A stretch of DNA of 64,000 bases, from the NCBI RefSeq assembly GCF_051131135.1, contig NZ_CP151274.1, forward strand, positions 868,001-932,000, in the 5' to 3' direction. This document shows, one piece after another, positions 16,888 through 24,917 of this stretch. Origin of the DNA: Thermogladius sp023256015. Lineage in GTDB: Archaea > Thermoproteota > Thermoprotei_A > Sulfolobales > Desulfurococcaceae. How positions within the stretch are numbered: position 1 is the first letter of the stretch; each line of letters opens with the position of its first letter. The notes beneath the pieces were generated by a model. The model was not told where the DNA came from, did no database searches, and worked only from the letters and a program-made list of their open reading frames with translations. The position numbers and the translations under genes are program-made.

Positions 16888-17706
16888 TTGTACTCCCTAG
16901 TAGGAAAGAAGCTGCGGCTCTCCAGGATTCTCAAGCAGGGTAAAGCTGTCGTTTTCGCCTTCGATCACGGTGTTGAACACGGCCCATCGGACTTCCCGCC
17001 CGAATCGATCGACCCTAGGAGTATAATATCCAAGGTCGTAGAGGGGGGAGTCGACGCCATCATGATGTTGCCGGCCATGGCCTACCGTACATGGGATATT
17101 TGGGCCGGGAAAACAAGCCTGATAGTGAAGCTGACCAGTAAGACGAACCTGAGGCCACCCGACGAGAGGCTTCGGCAGAGCGTCTTCGGCGTTTTCGAGG
17201 AGGCGATCGCTCTCGGCGCGGACGCTGTGGCCGTAACCGTGTACTGGGGCAGCCAGTTCGAGGACCAGATGCTCGAGAGGTGGTTCAGTGTAAAGGAGAA
17301 AGCGGACAGGTACGGGATCCCGTGTCTACAGCTGGCCTACCCCAGAGGCCCGAGTATCAGGAACATGTACGACGTCGAGGTCGTCAAGTACGGTGTGAGG
17401 GCCGCTATTGAGAGCGGGGCCGACCTCATTAAGACCTACTACACCGGCAGCGAGGCGACCTTCAGAGAGGTGGTTAAGGTGGCTGCTGGTACACCGGTCT
17501 TGATGAGCGGAGGGCCCGCTAGAGAGAACTTCCTAGACTTCCTACGTGACGTCGAGAGCGTTATGAGGGCTGGGGCCAGCGGTGTTGTGGTGGGCAGGAA
17601 CGTCTTCAGGCACCCGCACCCCGACAGGGCGGTTAGGGCTATAGCCGCGGTAGTCCACGAAGGCAGGACAGCGGAGGATGCCTTCGAGCTGGTGAAGCAG
17701 TCTTGA
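16888..17706 (+). CDS. fba: Fructose-bisphosphate aldolase, archaeal class I (DhnA family)
   Basis: 272 residues, the normal length for the family. It cleaves or forms fructose 1,6-bisphosphate via a Schiff base. The N-terminal part has AFDHGVEHGPSDF, and the Schiff-base lysine is Lys182 in GADLIKTYYTG. The phosphate-binding ends are LMSGGPA and GASGVVVGRNVF. The frame is open 117 nt further upstream, but a TATA-like GTTATTATG near 16844-16852 and the family N-terminus (YSLVGKKLRL) point to the TTG at 16888. The next gene, a PfkB-type kinase, overlaps the stop by 4 nt. Confidence 0.9.
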   Translation: MYSLVGKKLRLSRILKQGKAVVFAFDHGVEHGPSDFPPESIDPRSIISKVVEGGVDAIMMLPAMAYRTWDIWAGKTSLIVKLTSKTNLRPPDERLRQSVFGVFEEAIALGADAVAVTVYWGSQFEDQMLERWFSVKEKADRYGIPCLQLAYPRGPSIRNMYDVEVVKYGVRAAIESGADLIKTYYTGSEATFREVVKVAAGTPVLMSGGPARENFLDFLRDVESVMRAGASGVVVGRNVFRHPHPDRAVRAIAAVVHEGRTAEDAFELVKQS

Positions 17707-18632
17707 GTAGCGATAAGGACATAGACCTCGTGGCCGTTGGGCACGCCCTGGTCGACATAAGGCTCGTAGTAAGCGAGTTCCCCCAGCCAGACCAGGAGGC
17801 GGACGTTAAGAAGCAGACCTGGGGCGCCGGCGGGTCGGCCGTGAACGTCTCAATAGCCGGGAGGAGGCTAGGGCTGAAGACGTCGGTCATTGCCAAGATA
17901 GGCTTCGACAACTTCGGCAGGCTCATCGTGGACGAGCTTCTAAGGGAGAACGTGGACATCAGCGGTCTCAGGATCGGGCTACTCCCCACAGGTGTGACCA
18001 TCGTGGTGATCGACTCGCGGGGGAACATCATAATGTACGGCTATAAAGGGGTAGCCGAAGAGCTGGCACCCACAGAGGTCAGCGAGTACGTCATATCGAA
18101 GAGTAAATGGGTTCACGTGGCGAGCCTAAACCTAGAAACAACTACGAGAGTGCTCGATATAGCCGAGAAACACGGGGTAGCGACTTCCTGGGACCCCGGG
18201 CGCCTGATATCAAAGAGGCCCTGGAGCGAGTTAGAGAGAGTCGTGAAGAGGGTGAGAGCAGTTCTTGCCAACGAACAAGAGTACCAGAACATGACGGGGG
18301 TAAGCGACTACAAGCAGGCTGCCTCCAAGGTACTGGAGTCTGGGGCAGAGATCGCGGTGGTGAAACGGGGGGAGAAGGGGGCCTACCTCAAGACAAGGGA
18401 TGTCGAGGAGGAGGTCCCCGCTTTCAGTGTGAGAGAGGTCGTCGACACGACTGGCGCGGGCGACGCATTCGCAGCTGGGTTTATCGCGGGTCTACTGAGG
18501 GGTTACAGCTTGAGGAAAGCGCTCTCTTACGCTAACGCTGTTGCAGCCCTTAAAATCACAAGGCTAGGCTCGCACGAGGCACCTAGCCACGAGGAGGTCG
18601 TGGACTTCATCTGGGAGAAAGGAATTGTATAA
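17703..18632 (+). CDS. PfkB-family sugar kinase, candidate phosphofructokinase
   Basis: 309 residues with ribokinase/PfkB signatures: GAGGSAVNVSIAGRRLG at about 40-55 and DTTGAGDAFAAGF at about 245-257, where the Asp of GAGD is the catalytic base. The TTG start overlaps the TGA of the aldolase gene, so the two enzymes are translationally coupled. Family members include ribokinase, nucleoside kinase, KDG kinase and the ATP-dependent phosphofructokinase of some Desulfurococcales. Coupling to fructose-bisphosphate aldolase favours a phosphofructokinase role in glycolysis, but substrate cannot be proven from sequence. Confidence 0.8.
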   Translation: MSSDKDIDLVAVGHALVDIRLVVSEFPQPDQEADVKKQTWGAGGSAVNVSIAGRRLGLKTSVIAKIGFDNFGRLIVDELLRENVDISGLRIGLLPTGVTIVVIDSRGNIIMYGYKGVAEELAPTEVSEYVISKSKWVHVASLNLETTTRVLDIAEKHGVATSWDPGRLISKRPWSELERVVKRVRAVLANEQEYQNMTGVSDYKQAASKVLESGAEIAVVKRGEKGAYLKTRDVEEEVPAFSVREVVDTTGAGDAFAAGFIAGLLRGYSLRKALSYANAVAALKITRLGSHEAPSHEEVVDFIWEKGIV

Positions 18633-18698
18633 ATTTAATCAACCTTTTAAAAACTGTTAACCAGGAAAAACTTAGTCTGGGGTAGGGGTTTTAGAAAA

Positions 18699-18734
18699 AG
18701 GTTAAAACTTACGCCTCTATGAGATATAAATATG
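18699..18734 (+). promoter_or_regulatory. Promoter region of the surface protein gene
   Basis: Two TATA-like elements are present: AGGTTAAAACTT (18699-18710) and AGATATAAATATG (18722-18734). The first leaves room for a leader carrying GGGTG 7 nt before the ATG at 18745, so it is preferred. The whole 112-bp region upstream of the gene is AT-rich compared with its surroundings. Confidence 0.4.
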
Positions 18735-18744
18735 GGTGTAGTAA

Positions 18745-21700
18745 ATGAGTAGCCCTGTCGCGAAGGTATCGTATTTACTCCTACTAGCGATCCTGGTAGC
18801 CCCACTCGTATCTTACACAGCTAGCACCCTGGCACCCACGCCGATCACGCCTCCAGCGTCTACTACGGGCGTAACGCAGGAGATACAAGCTGGTAACTAC
18901 ACATATGCGGCGACGATCGAGCCAGCTATAGTGGTGTTCGGTGGTAAGGTCTACGTCCCCTACATCAACGTCTCTAACCCTACATATGCTGAGGGCAACG
19001 TGAGCCTGTATATATATGACCCGGCGACCAATACTGGCACACAGCTCGCAGTCGACACCTCCGGTTTAGCTATTGACGTGAATGCCGTAGCCGGCAAGGA
19101 CTCGATTCTGATAGCTGTGACGGAGTTTCCTAGCACAGCGAGCTACAGGGACTTATACGTATACCTGTACAACGTTACCGAGAAGATGCTTGTAGGCCCC
19201 TTCACAGTATCGGCTACTAAGTACTACGAAGAGTACCCCGTGGTTGCCTACAACCCTATCGTAGACATGTACGCGGTAGCCTACTTCCTCTCAGGCACTA
19301 CAGCGTCGCCTCTGCCAATTACGCAGTTCAATGTCACTTTATTGAAGTTCTCGGGCGACACTGTTGTGACCAACATTACATTAGGGCCGTTCACGACTAT
19401 TGGGGCAAACATCAGTTACACGACCGTTTCGCTGCAGATCGCCCCGTTCCTCAACGGCTTCGTATTCATGCACCAAATAGTTAACAACACTGACACAACT
19501 AACAGGGACATAGCTATACACTTCATAAAGCCAGACGGGAGCTACGTAGACTTGCCCACAATAGTCACACCTGGCGAGAACGAGACCCTTGGCGACGTAC
19601 TGTACATCTACAACCCGACCACGCAGAGGAATAGCACAATCTACAGGCCTTACGGCTACACAGTCATTAACAACAACTTGTACGTGGCTGTGTATGCCTA
19701 CGGCTCCGGAATGGTCAAACTACTGAAGATAACTCCGACCTTGACAGTCTCGTACATCAACGTCGACGTCGGTCTGAGACCACACGTGGTCTCGGGCCAA
19801 ACCACGTTCGCCGTCGCCTACATCAAGGGAACCAGTATTACGACAGGGTATCCCGTGGCTGTGATATACGATGCTAGGACAGGCTCCGTAGTCAACTCCG
19901 TTATACTGTCGGCAGGAGGCGGGAGCTCCTTCATGAGCCCCCAGAACATGCCGTTCCTGTCCTTCTCGAGAGGCTTCTACGTGAGTACATGGCTGGCCAA
20001 CAAGCCATCATCTATTTTCGCGTTCGCGTTCGACGAGCTGGGTAGCGGCGTCATGGTGTCCTCGCCCATCATCCTTACAACCGGCTTCAACATGACACCT
20101 CTAGGTCTGAGGACTATCGGATCCAACTTTGTAGTAGTGTACTCGGGCGTCAACTCGACTTACACCTCCACACTTAACATATACATGGGAACTATAGGCG
20201 TCGACCTACCAACCTCGACTAGAGTCGCGGTCTTGTACGACCCGTTGGGAGACGACTTCGGGGCCGGCAACATAACTTACCCGACGAACTCCGTCTTCCA
20301 GCCCGGCGTCTTCGACTTGAAGGCGTTCTACCTGTACCAGGACTCGAACTACTGGTACTTCAAGGTACAGGTGAACAACCTGGGCGACAACCCCTGGTCC
20401 GCCCCAGCCGGCTTCTGCCTACAGTACGTCCAGATATACATTAAGACGACTGCGGCAATGCCTGTCAACTCGACGACCTTCGGTTTAAACGTCTCGGTCT
20501 ATCCAGGGTGGCATTACGCTCTGTTGCTAGCGCCGGGCTGGGGCGACACGCCGGTACCAGACGGCCAGGTCTCAGCGATATACGACTCCTCCGGCAGCCT
20601 AGTAGCCGACGCTTACCACAACTCTACGGTGTTCAGGGTCACTGTGGACCCGATAAACAACACGGTTCTGGCCGTTGTCTCGAAGAGCGTCTTCAAAGAC
20701 ACACTCGTCAACTACTGGTACTTCTCTATCATGCTGGCGGGCTACGACGGCTACGGGCCTATGAAAGTTAGACCTATAGTAGCTGGGCCTGCTCAAGACT
20801 GGCAGTTCGGTGGAGGCGATTCAGCCGCGATCAGCGCGGGTGTACAGCCGCTCGCCATAGACGTTCTGCTACCCGCAGTCGACCTACAGAAGTCCATGCT
20901 GTCGTCTTACAGCGTCTCGCCGCCACAGTTTGCTACAGTATACATGGTTACACTGACAGGGCAAGTAGTGTCGCCAACCACCACCTCACCCACTACCACG
21001 ACTACTACGACGACCACACCTACAACTACACCGACCACGACTCCTACAACAACCCCCGTGACAACTACTACGACGACCACGACTACTACTGTATCGCCGA
21101 CTCTAACCCCTACCCCTACCCCAACTCCGACTCCAACTCCGACACCTACCCCGACACCTACTCCAACACCCACACCAACCCCTACCCCAACAACTCCACC
21201 TCTCAAGCCACTTGGCTCTGTGACAGACCCCGTTGGCGACGATAAGGGCTACGGAGGCCTGAAGTACCCGACAGCCGACGTGTTTAAGCCCGGCGTGTTC
21301 GACATAACCAAGTACGCCGTCTACACTGACGGGCAGTACCTGTACTTCAAGACCACCTTCAAGGACCTGGGCGGCAACCCGTGGAACGGCCCAACCGGCT
21401 TCTGCCTGCAGTACGTCCAGGTATACGTGCTGACCACGGACACCACTCTACCGAAGAACACCACGACATTCGGCCTCAACATAACTGTTGGTAACGGCTG
21501 GAACTACGCGATCCTCCTAGCGCCGGGTTGGGGCGACACGCCGGTACCAGACGGCCAGGTCTCAGCGATATACGACTCCTCCGGCAGCCTAGTAGCCGAC
21601 GCTTACCACAACGCAACCCTATTCAAGGTCTACGTCGACCCGGCTGACAACAACACGATCGTCGCCCAGGTTGCAGTGAGCCTGTTGAAGGACTCAGCTA

Positions 21701-22203
21701 ACGCCGACAAATGGGTCTACCTGGTAGCGGTGGTCAGCTACGACGGCTTCGGGTACATGAAGGTAAGGACTGCCCAGCCCGGAGACCCAGGCCAGTGGGT
21801 GCTGGGAGGCGCCGATCCCAAGGCCGTCTTGGCGGGTGTTCAGCCTCTAGTCATTGACATCGTGGCCCCAACAGCCCAGGACCAGTACAGGATGCTTAGT
21901 AGCTACGACACCGCTACAGGGAAGTTTGCTGTAGTGTACGGTGTGAACCTGAAAGGCGAGCTCGTCTCGCCTACACCGCCTCCAACCATGCCGTCCGTGC
22001 CCATCACCACCGTCACATTGACCCAGTCTACGACAACGACTGTCACGCAGACCGTGACTCAAACCGCCACCGCGACCGCCACGACCACCTACACGACCAC
22101 CTCGTACGAGACGACCTACGACTACACGCCGACTATGGCTATCGGAGGAGTCCTCGTAGTAATAGCCTTGGGTCTACTAGCCGGGATCCTGAGGAAGAAG
22201 TAG
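18745..22203 (+). CDS. Large secreted surface protein with two glucodextranase-C-like domains and C-terminal anchor
   Basis: 1152 residues. Residues about 8-27 form a signal peptide. Residues about 45-490 are strand-rich, repetitive and full of Asn-X-Thr/Ser sites, like a beta-propeller or sandwich. Two homologous domains follow at about 498-735 and 827-1070, each opening with DPxGDD, then YPTxxxFxPGxFD, NPW and GFCLQYVQ, resembling the glucodextranase C-terminal domain that binds carbohydrate or the cell envelope. A Thr-rich then Pro-Thr repeat linker (about 740-818) joins them. A Ser/Thr-rich stalk (about 1076-1122) and a membrane helix ending LLAGILRKK anchor the protein. No glycosidase catalytic domain is seen, so it is probably an envelope or substrate-binding protein. 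Confidence 0.75.
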   Translation: MSSPVAKVSYLLLLAILVAPLVSYTASTLAPTPITPPASTTGVTQEIQAGNYTYAATIEPAIVVFGGKVYVPYINVSNPTYAEGNVSLYIYDPATNTGTQLAVDTSGLAIDVNAVAGKDSILIAVTEFPSTASYRDLYVYLYNVTEKMLVGPFTVSATKYYEEYPVVAYNPIVDMYAVAYFLSGTTASPLPITQFNVTLLKFSGDTVVTNITLGPFTTIGANISYTTVSLQIAPFLNGFVFMHQIVNNTDTTNRDIAIHFIKPDGSYVDLPTIVTPGENETLGDVLYIYNPTTQRNSTIYRPYGYTVINNNLYVAVYAYGSGMVKLLKITPTLTVSYINVDVGLRPHVVSGQTTFAVAYIKGTSITTGYPVAVIYDARTGSVVNSVILSAGGGSSFMSPQNMPFLSFSRGFYVSTWLANKPSSIFAFAFDELGSGVMVSSPIILTTGFNMTPLGLRTIGSNFVVVYSGVNSTYTSTLNIYMGTIGVDLPTSTRVAVLYDPLGDDFGAGNITYPTNSVFQPGVFDLKAFYLYQDSNYWYFKVQVNNLGDNPWSAPAGFCLQYVQIYIKTTAAMPVNSTTFGLNVSVYPGWHYALLLAPGWGDTPVPDGQVSAIYDSSGSLVADAYHNSTVFRVTVDPINNTVLAVVSKSVFKDTLVNYWYFSIMLAGYDGYGPMKVRPIVAGPAQDWQFGGGDSAAISAGVQPLAIDVLLPAVDLQKSMLSSYSVSPPQFATVYMVTLTGQVVSPTTTSPTTTTTTTTTPTTTPTTTPTTTPVTTTTTTTTTTVSPTLTPTPTPTPTPTPTPTPTPTPTPTPTPTPTTPPLKPLGSVTDPVGDDKGYGGLKYPTADVFKPGVFDITKYAVYTDGQYLYFKTTFKDLGGNPWNGPTGFCLQYVQVYVLTTDTTLPKNTTTFGLNITVGNGWNYAILLAPGWGDTPVPDGQVSAIYDSSGSLVADAYHNATLFKVYVDPADNNTIVAQVAVSLLKDSANADKWVYLVAVVSYDGFGYMKVRTAQPGDPGQWVLGGADPKAVLAGVQPLVIDIVAPTAQDQYRMLSSYDTATGKFAVVYGVNLKGELVSPTPPPTMPSVPITTVTLTQSTTTTVTQTVTQTATATATTTYTTTSYETTYDYTPTMAIGGVLVVIALGLLAGILRKK
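20540..20622 (+). repeat. Near-identical internal repeat, copy 1 (copy 2 at 21530-21612)
   Basis: An 83-bp block beginning GGGGCGACACGCCGGTACCA is identical to 21530-21612, exactly 990 bp (330 codons) away. It encodes the same stretch in both glucodextranase-C-like domains, although flanking regions of the domains have diverged clearly. Confidence 0.9.
20980..21196 (+). repeat. Low-complexity Thr and Pro-Thr coding repeat
   Basis: About 215 bp of ACN/CCN codons encode runs of Thr followed by alternating Pro-Thr, at about 21106-21190 as an imperfect 6-bp unit. It is the interdomain linker of the surface protein. Third positions vary, so the repeat is kept at protein level more than DNA level, but the near-periodic DNA is prone to slippage. 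Confidence 0.85.
21530..21612 (+). repeat. Near-identical internal repeat, copy 2
   Basis: Second copy of the 83-bp block at 20540-20622, in the second glucodextranase-C-like domain. Exact DNA identity including third codon positions, within otherwise diverged domains, is the signature expected of recent gene conversion. Confidence 0.9.
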
Positions 22204-22219
22204 GGGAAACACACAAACC

Positions 22220-22225
22220 TTTTTT
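22220..22225 (+). terminator. T-run terminator after the surface protein gene
   Basis: Six consecutive T residues 17 nt after the stop, with no strong hairpin. This fits U-tract termination in archaea. Confidence 0.45.
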
Positions 22226-22280
22226 CCCAAGCCTTCACCCCCCGTCTCAACTTTTAAACCCCCAAGTACAGAGTAACTGC

Positions 22281-22344
22281 CTGAGTGATGAGGCCGACAT
22301 AAGCAGACCATGTGAAGAAGGGTCGATTGGCTGACTACTCTCAG
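22281..22344 (+). ncRNA. Candidate C/D box guide sRNA
   Basis: C box GTGATGA (22285-22291), 12-nt guide GGCCGACATAAG, D' CAGA (22304-22307), 4-nt spacer, C' GTGAAGA (22312-22318), 12-nt guide AGGGTCGATTGG, and D box CTGA (22331-22334). CTGAG at the 5' end and CTCAG at 22340-22344 can pair as a terminal stem. Both guides have exactly the length favoured by archaeal C/D sRNPs. It fills the gap between two convergent protein genes. The D-guide would pair with CCAATCGACCCT and the D'-guide with CTTATGTCGGCC; I have not identified the targets. Confidence 0.55.
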
Positions 22345-23312
22345 AACTCGCATAAGGCCTGTAACAGCACCGGGTTTTCGATGTGGACTAGTGTGACAAT
22401 GGAGTTGTCAAACCTGTACTCGCTAAGCCCTATGAGCTTTTCGTGCCTGCTGATGTCGGCCTCTGACAGGGCGAGGCCCGTGTAGCTCGTCTCGACCCAG
22501 GCTACAAAGCTCGCCTCTTCTAGGACGCCGTACTTCCTGATCAGTGGGGACAGGTAGTCTTCTCTCGACAGTGAAAACGTTGTACCCGGGTGGTACGGCC
22601 CCGTGGCAGGCAACACTACTAGCTCGCCACCGCCGGTCAACGGCATCCTTAAGAAGACAGGCATCTTCCCCCCGAAGCAGCGTATGCTGGGGTGCTCGTG
22701 CCCTATCACGACATGGCTGTAGCGCGAGGGGTCTACGTCCAAGTGGCCGTGGGTGATGAGAAACCCGCTGCTGGTCTCGATGGAGTCGACGATTAACACG
22801 CCCCTTTCCTCGAGAACCCTCTTGACGAAGTTGTCGTGGTTCCCTCGGACGACCGTAACCTCGTCGACGCCGCCTTCTCTTATAAAGTCGATCAACCTCG
22901 ACACCTCCTCCTTCTCCTGCCTCAGTAGCCTGTCAAAAGCGTGTTTCAGGTCCCCGTTTATGATGACCCTACCCGGCCTCCGAATCTTGAAAGCCCTCGC
23001 GAGCATCTCTACGGTGCGCCTGAACTGGATCCTGGGCAGGAACACGCCAGCGTACCCGCTCCTCCCCCTCAGGCTGTACTCAAGGCCCTTCGCAGCGGCC
23101 TCTTCAAAGCCGAGGTGGAGGTCCGACATGACCAGGGCGTTCAGCTCGCTCAAGTAGGCGAAGGGGAGCCCGGGGTAGATGTACAGCCCGTCGACTAGCT
23201 TGTAGAGGCTAGGTGTAGTCTCGACCAGGGCCAGACACCTTTCAGAGTCGATCAACTGGTCAAAAAATCTTATTACTCTTAACGCCTGAAGCGTATCCTG
23301 GGAAGCAACCAC
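22341..23312 (-). CDS. Calcineurin-like metallophosphoesterase, archaeal
   Basis: 323 residues. The five metallophosphoesterase motifs are in order: SDLHLG (about 63-68), NGDLKH (about 119-124), RGNHD (about 156-160), ITHGH (about 187-191) and GHEHP (about 204-208). This two-metal site hydrolyses phosphomonoesters, diesters or nucleic acids, and the closest pattern is the archaeal SbcD-related phosphoesterase family (TIGR00024-like). About 50 residues precede the core and 75 follow it without recognisable motifs. The GTG at 23312 lacks a ribosome-binding site, and an in-frame TTG at 23255 is an alternative, so the start is uncertain. Its upstream region is shared with the divergent tRNA-Lys gene. 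Confidence 0.8.
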   Translation of the reverse strand: MVASQDTLQALRVIRFFDQLIDSERCLALVETTPSLYKLVDGLYIYPGLPFAYLSELNALVMSDLHLGFEEAAAKGLEYSLRGRSGYAGVFLPRIQFRRTVEMLARAFKIRRPGRVIINGDLKHAFDRLLRQEKEEVSRLIDFIREGGVDEVTVVRGNHDNFVKRVLEERGVLIVDSIETSSGFLITHGHLDVDPSRYSHVVIGHEHPSIRCFGGKMPVFLRMPLTGGGELVVLPATGPYHPGTTFSLSREDYLSPLIRKYGVLEEASFVAWVETSYTGLALSEADISRHEKLIGLSEYRFDNSIVTLVHIENPVLLQALCEF

Positions 23313-23323
23313 GAAGAGGCGGG

Positions 23324-23352
23324 TTAAATATAAAAGCCCCGTTGATTTAAGG
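23324..23352. promoter_or_regulatory. Divergent TATA elements for tRNA-Lys and the phosphoesterase
   Basis: TTAAATATAAAAG (23324-23336) is well placed for the tRNA beginning at 23365. On the other strand, CCTTAAATC (complement of about 23344-23352) would give a leader of about 12 nt for the phosphoesterase GTG at 23312. The AT-rich block could be read in both directions. Confidence 0.5.
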
Positions 23353-23364
23353 AATTGGGAGGGT

Positions 23365-23438
23365 GGGCCCGTAGCTCAGCCTGGTAGAGCGGCGGGCTCT
23401 TAACCCGTAGGTCCCGGGTTCAAATCCCGGCGGGCCCG
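23365..23438 (+). tRNA. tRNA-Lys (anticodon CTT)
   Basis: A 74-nt cloverleaf with all helices visible: acceptor GGGCCCG/CGGGCCC with seven pairs and discriminator G at 23438; D arm GCTC...GAGC; anticodon stem GCGGG/CCCGT with loop CTCTTAA, giving anticodon CTT for lysine; T arm CCGGG-TTCAAAT-CCCGG. There is no intron and no encoded CCA. A TATA element lies 29-41 nt upstream. The convergent membrane protein gene ends 5 nt downstream. Confidence 0.97.
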
Positions 23439-23442
23439 CTCC

Positions 23443-23925
23443 TCATTCTCTCTCGTAAACGTAGGTTAAGACTCCCAGTATCAGTGTTACGGAGCCTAGC
23501 ACGAAGAGAAGGATCGCCGGTATAACGAGGATAGCGTGGGGGCGTGTCTCGAACGAGGTCCTGTAGTCGAACACGAGACTACCCGGGTCAGCGACTTCTA
23601 TGTAGATGTTCGAGTCGTCGAAAGACGATGTCGTACTCCCTCCGGGTGGGATACTCAGGTTTATCGAGGACATGTTGCTAGGAGTGATGGCTACCCTGAC
23701 ACTGGTATTGCCTCGGTTGTGGATAGTCAAGCTACAGGGGGCTTCAAGGGGGACTGTTTCGTTGAGCATCGAGAGCAGGTGGAAGAAGCGGGGAGGGTTT
23801 GAGACGAGTACGTCGAAGACAGACTCCTTGGTTACAAGGACCTCTCTCGACGCCTCTATAGACAGCAGGTTCGAACCCACGAGTAGCGCGATCGCGACGA
23901 TGAAAAAAGTTACTGAAGTCCTCAA
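23443..23925 (-). CDS. Membrane-anchored extracytoplasmic protein, hypothetical
   Basis: 160 residues. The TTG at 23925 is chosen because AGGTG lies 5 nt upstream and the protein then begins with a clean signal/anchor helix (TSVTFFIVAIALLVGSNLL). The frame is open 17 codons further. A ~90-residue extracytoplasmic region with several Asn-X-Ser/Thr sites and strand-rich content follows, then a C-terminal helix and short charged tail. Topology is two membrane helices with an external domain. The divergent neighbour at 24013 has the same architecture, so the two may form a pair. Family not recognised. Confidence 0.5.
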   Translation of the reverse strand: MRTSVTFFIVAIALLVGSNLLSIEASREVLVTKESVFDVLVSNPPRFFHLLSMLNETVPLEAPCSLTIHNRGNTSVRVAITPSNMSSINLSIPPGGSTTSSFDDSNIYIEVADPGSLVFDYRTSFETRPHAILVIPAILLFVLGSVTLILGVLTYVYERE

Positions 23926-24012
23926 TCTTCCACCTGGCAAACTGGTTTCAGTGTCAATAAATACTAACTCTCTCATAATCCTTAAAATGTATCGAGACGA
24001 CGAGGTCTAAAC

Positions 24013-24855
24013 ATGCCCGTTAAGAAAAGCCGGAAGCAGGCCCGCCCGCGTACTCTGAAAGCCGTGCTCGTTAAACCAGTAATAGTTTACCTTCTTCTAA
24101 TCGCCGTCCTGTGGTTTACCCCGCCGGTGACCCTGAGTAGTGGGGGGGCGTCCGTTTCTCTGAGTTACGAGGATGTTTACTACTGCTTCTATGTTGAGAA
24201 CGTGACTCTCTACTTACAACCCCAAACAAGTAGTCCGCTCGACGTACCGGTCTACGTGTACTTATACACGGGCAACTCTTCAGCAGAGTACAAGCTGGCG
24301 TCTTTCAGGTATTACACAAACCTCTCTTTCTACGACGATATCGGGGGCACGTGTATCCGCATCAACAAGAGTACGGCCGGTGTATCGTTGAACACGGGCT
24401 TACGTATACTGGTGAAGCTCCCAGGCTTCTATCTAGCCCCGATGCCGCCTAGCGGAATGGTGAGCTTTGGTAACGGGAGTTACCTACTCCTCTTCCACCA
24501 GGCCGGCTACGCGACTGCCTACTCGAATCTCTCAATCTACATCGATAGCCCGGTTGTCACTGTGACCAACAATCTAGGATTCGACGTGTACGGTGTATTG
24601 AACGCGGTCTCTACTAATGGAACGCCCGTCCAAGAAAAACTGTATCTGCGACCACGCTCCTCTACGAGCATTCACCTCATAGGGAATTACACTGCCGTAC
24701 ACCCCGTCTTGTACGCCCGTGTGCTTTTCCTGACAGCGAGAGTTGACAGCTCTTCAACGTATTTGTCTCTAAAAGACAATATGCCTGTTATCGCAGGACT
24801 ACTAGCAATTCCAGTGGCGTTGTACACTTATTCTAGGTGGAAGACAAGTAGGTGA
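24013..24855 (+). CDS. Membrane-anchored extracytoplasmic protein, hypothetical
   Basis: 280 residues. A basic N-terminus (KKSRKQARPRTLK) precedes a membrane helix at about 22-38. About 215 residues of strand-rich external domain with many Asn-glycosylation sequons follow, then a C-terminal helix (about 257-272) and the tail YSRWKTSR. TTAAAATG near 23986-23993 is about 25 nt before the ATG, which suggests a nearly leaderless mRNA. The gene lies upstream of the substrate-binding protein operon, but that operon has its own promoter after this stop. No family recognised. Confidence 0.5.
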   Translation: MPVKKSRKQARPRTLKAVLVKPVIVYLLLIAVLWFTPPVTLSSGGASVSLSYEDVYYCFYVENVTLYLQPQTSSPLDVPVYVYLYTGNSSAEYKLASFRYYTNLSFYDDIGGTCIRINKSTAGVSLNTGLRILVKLPGFYLAPMPPSGMVSFGNGSYLLLFHQAGYATAYSNLSIYIDSPVVTVTNNLGFDVYGVLNAVSTNGTPVQEKLYLRPRSSTSIHLIGNYTAVHPVLYARVLFLTARVDSSSTYLSLKDNMPVIAGLLAIPVALYTYSRWKTSR

Positions 24856-24874
24856 GTCGATCAAAGCACAAAAT

Positions 24875-24886
24875 GTTTATATATTC
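24875..24886 (+). promoter_or_regulatory. TATA box of the substrate-binding protein gene
   Basis: GTTTATATATTC is a strong archaeal TATA element 32-43 nt before the ATG at 24918. A GTGGTG ribosome-binding site lies between it and the start. Confidence 0.55.
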
Positions 24887-24917
24887 AACGCGTATTTCAA
24901 TAAATGTGGTGCAGTGC

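Noticed and set aside
21106..21190. Short regular repeat that might be a CRISPR array
   Set aside because: The unit is about 6 bp, has no spacers and lies inside a coding frame; no cas genes are present.
20907..21206. Minus-strand open frame of Val-Gly repeats opposite the surface protein linker
   Set aside because: It is the antisense reading of the Thr/Pro-Thr tract; no ribosome-binding site, no domain, and the plus-strand frame is clearly the coding one.
18745..22203. Annotation of the large surface protein as a glucodextranase or pullulanase
   Set aside because: Only the C-terminal-type domain is present, twice; no glycoside hydrolase catalytic domain is visible.
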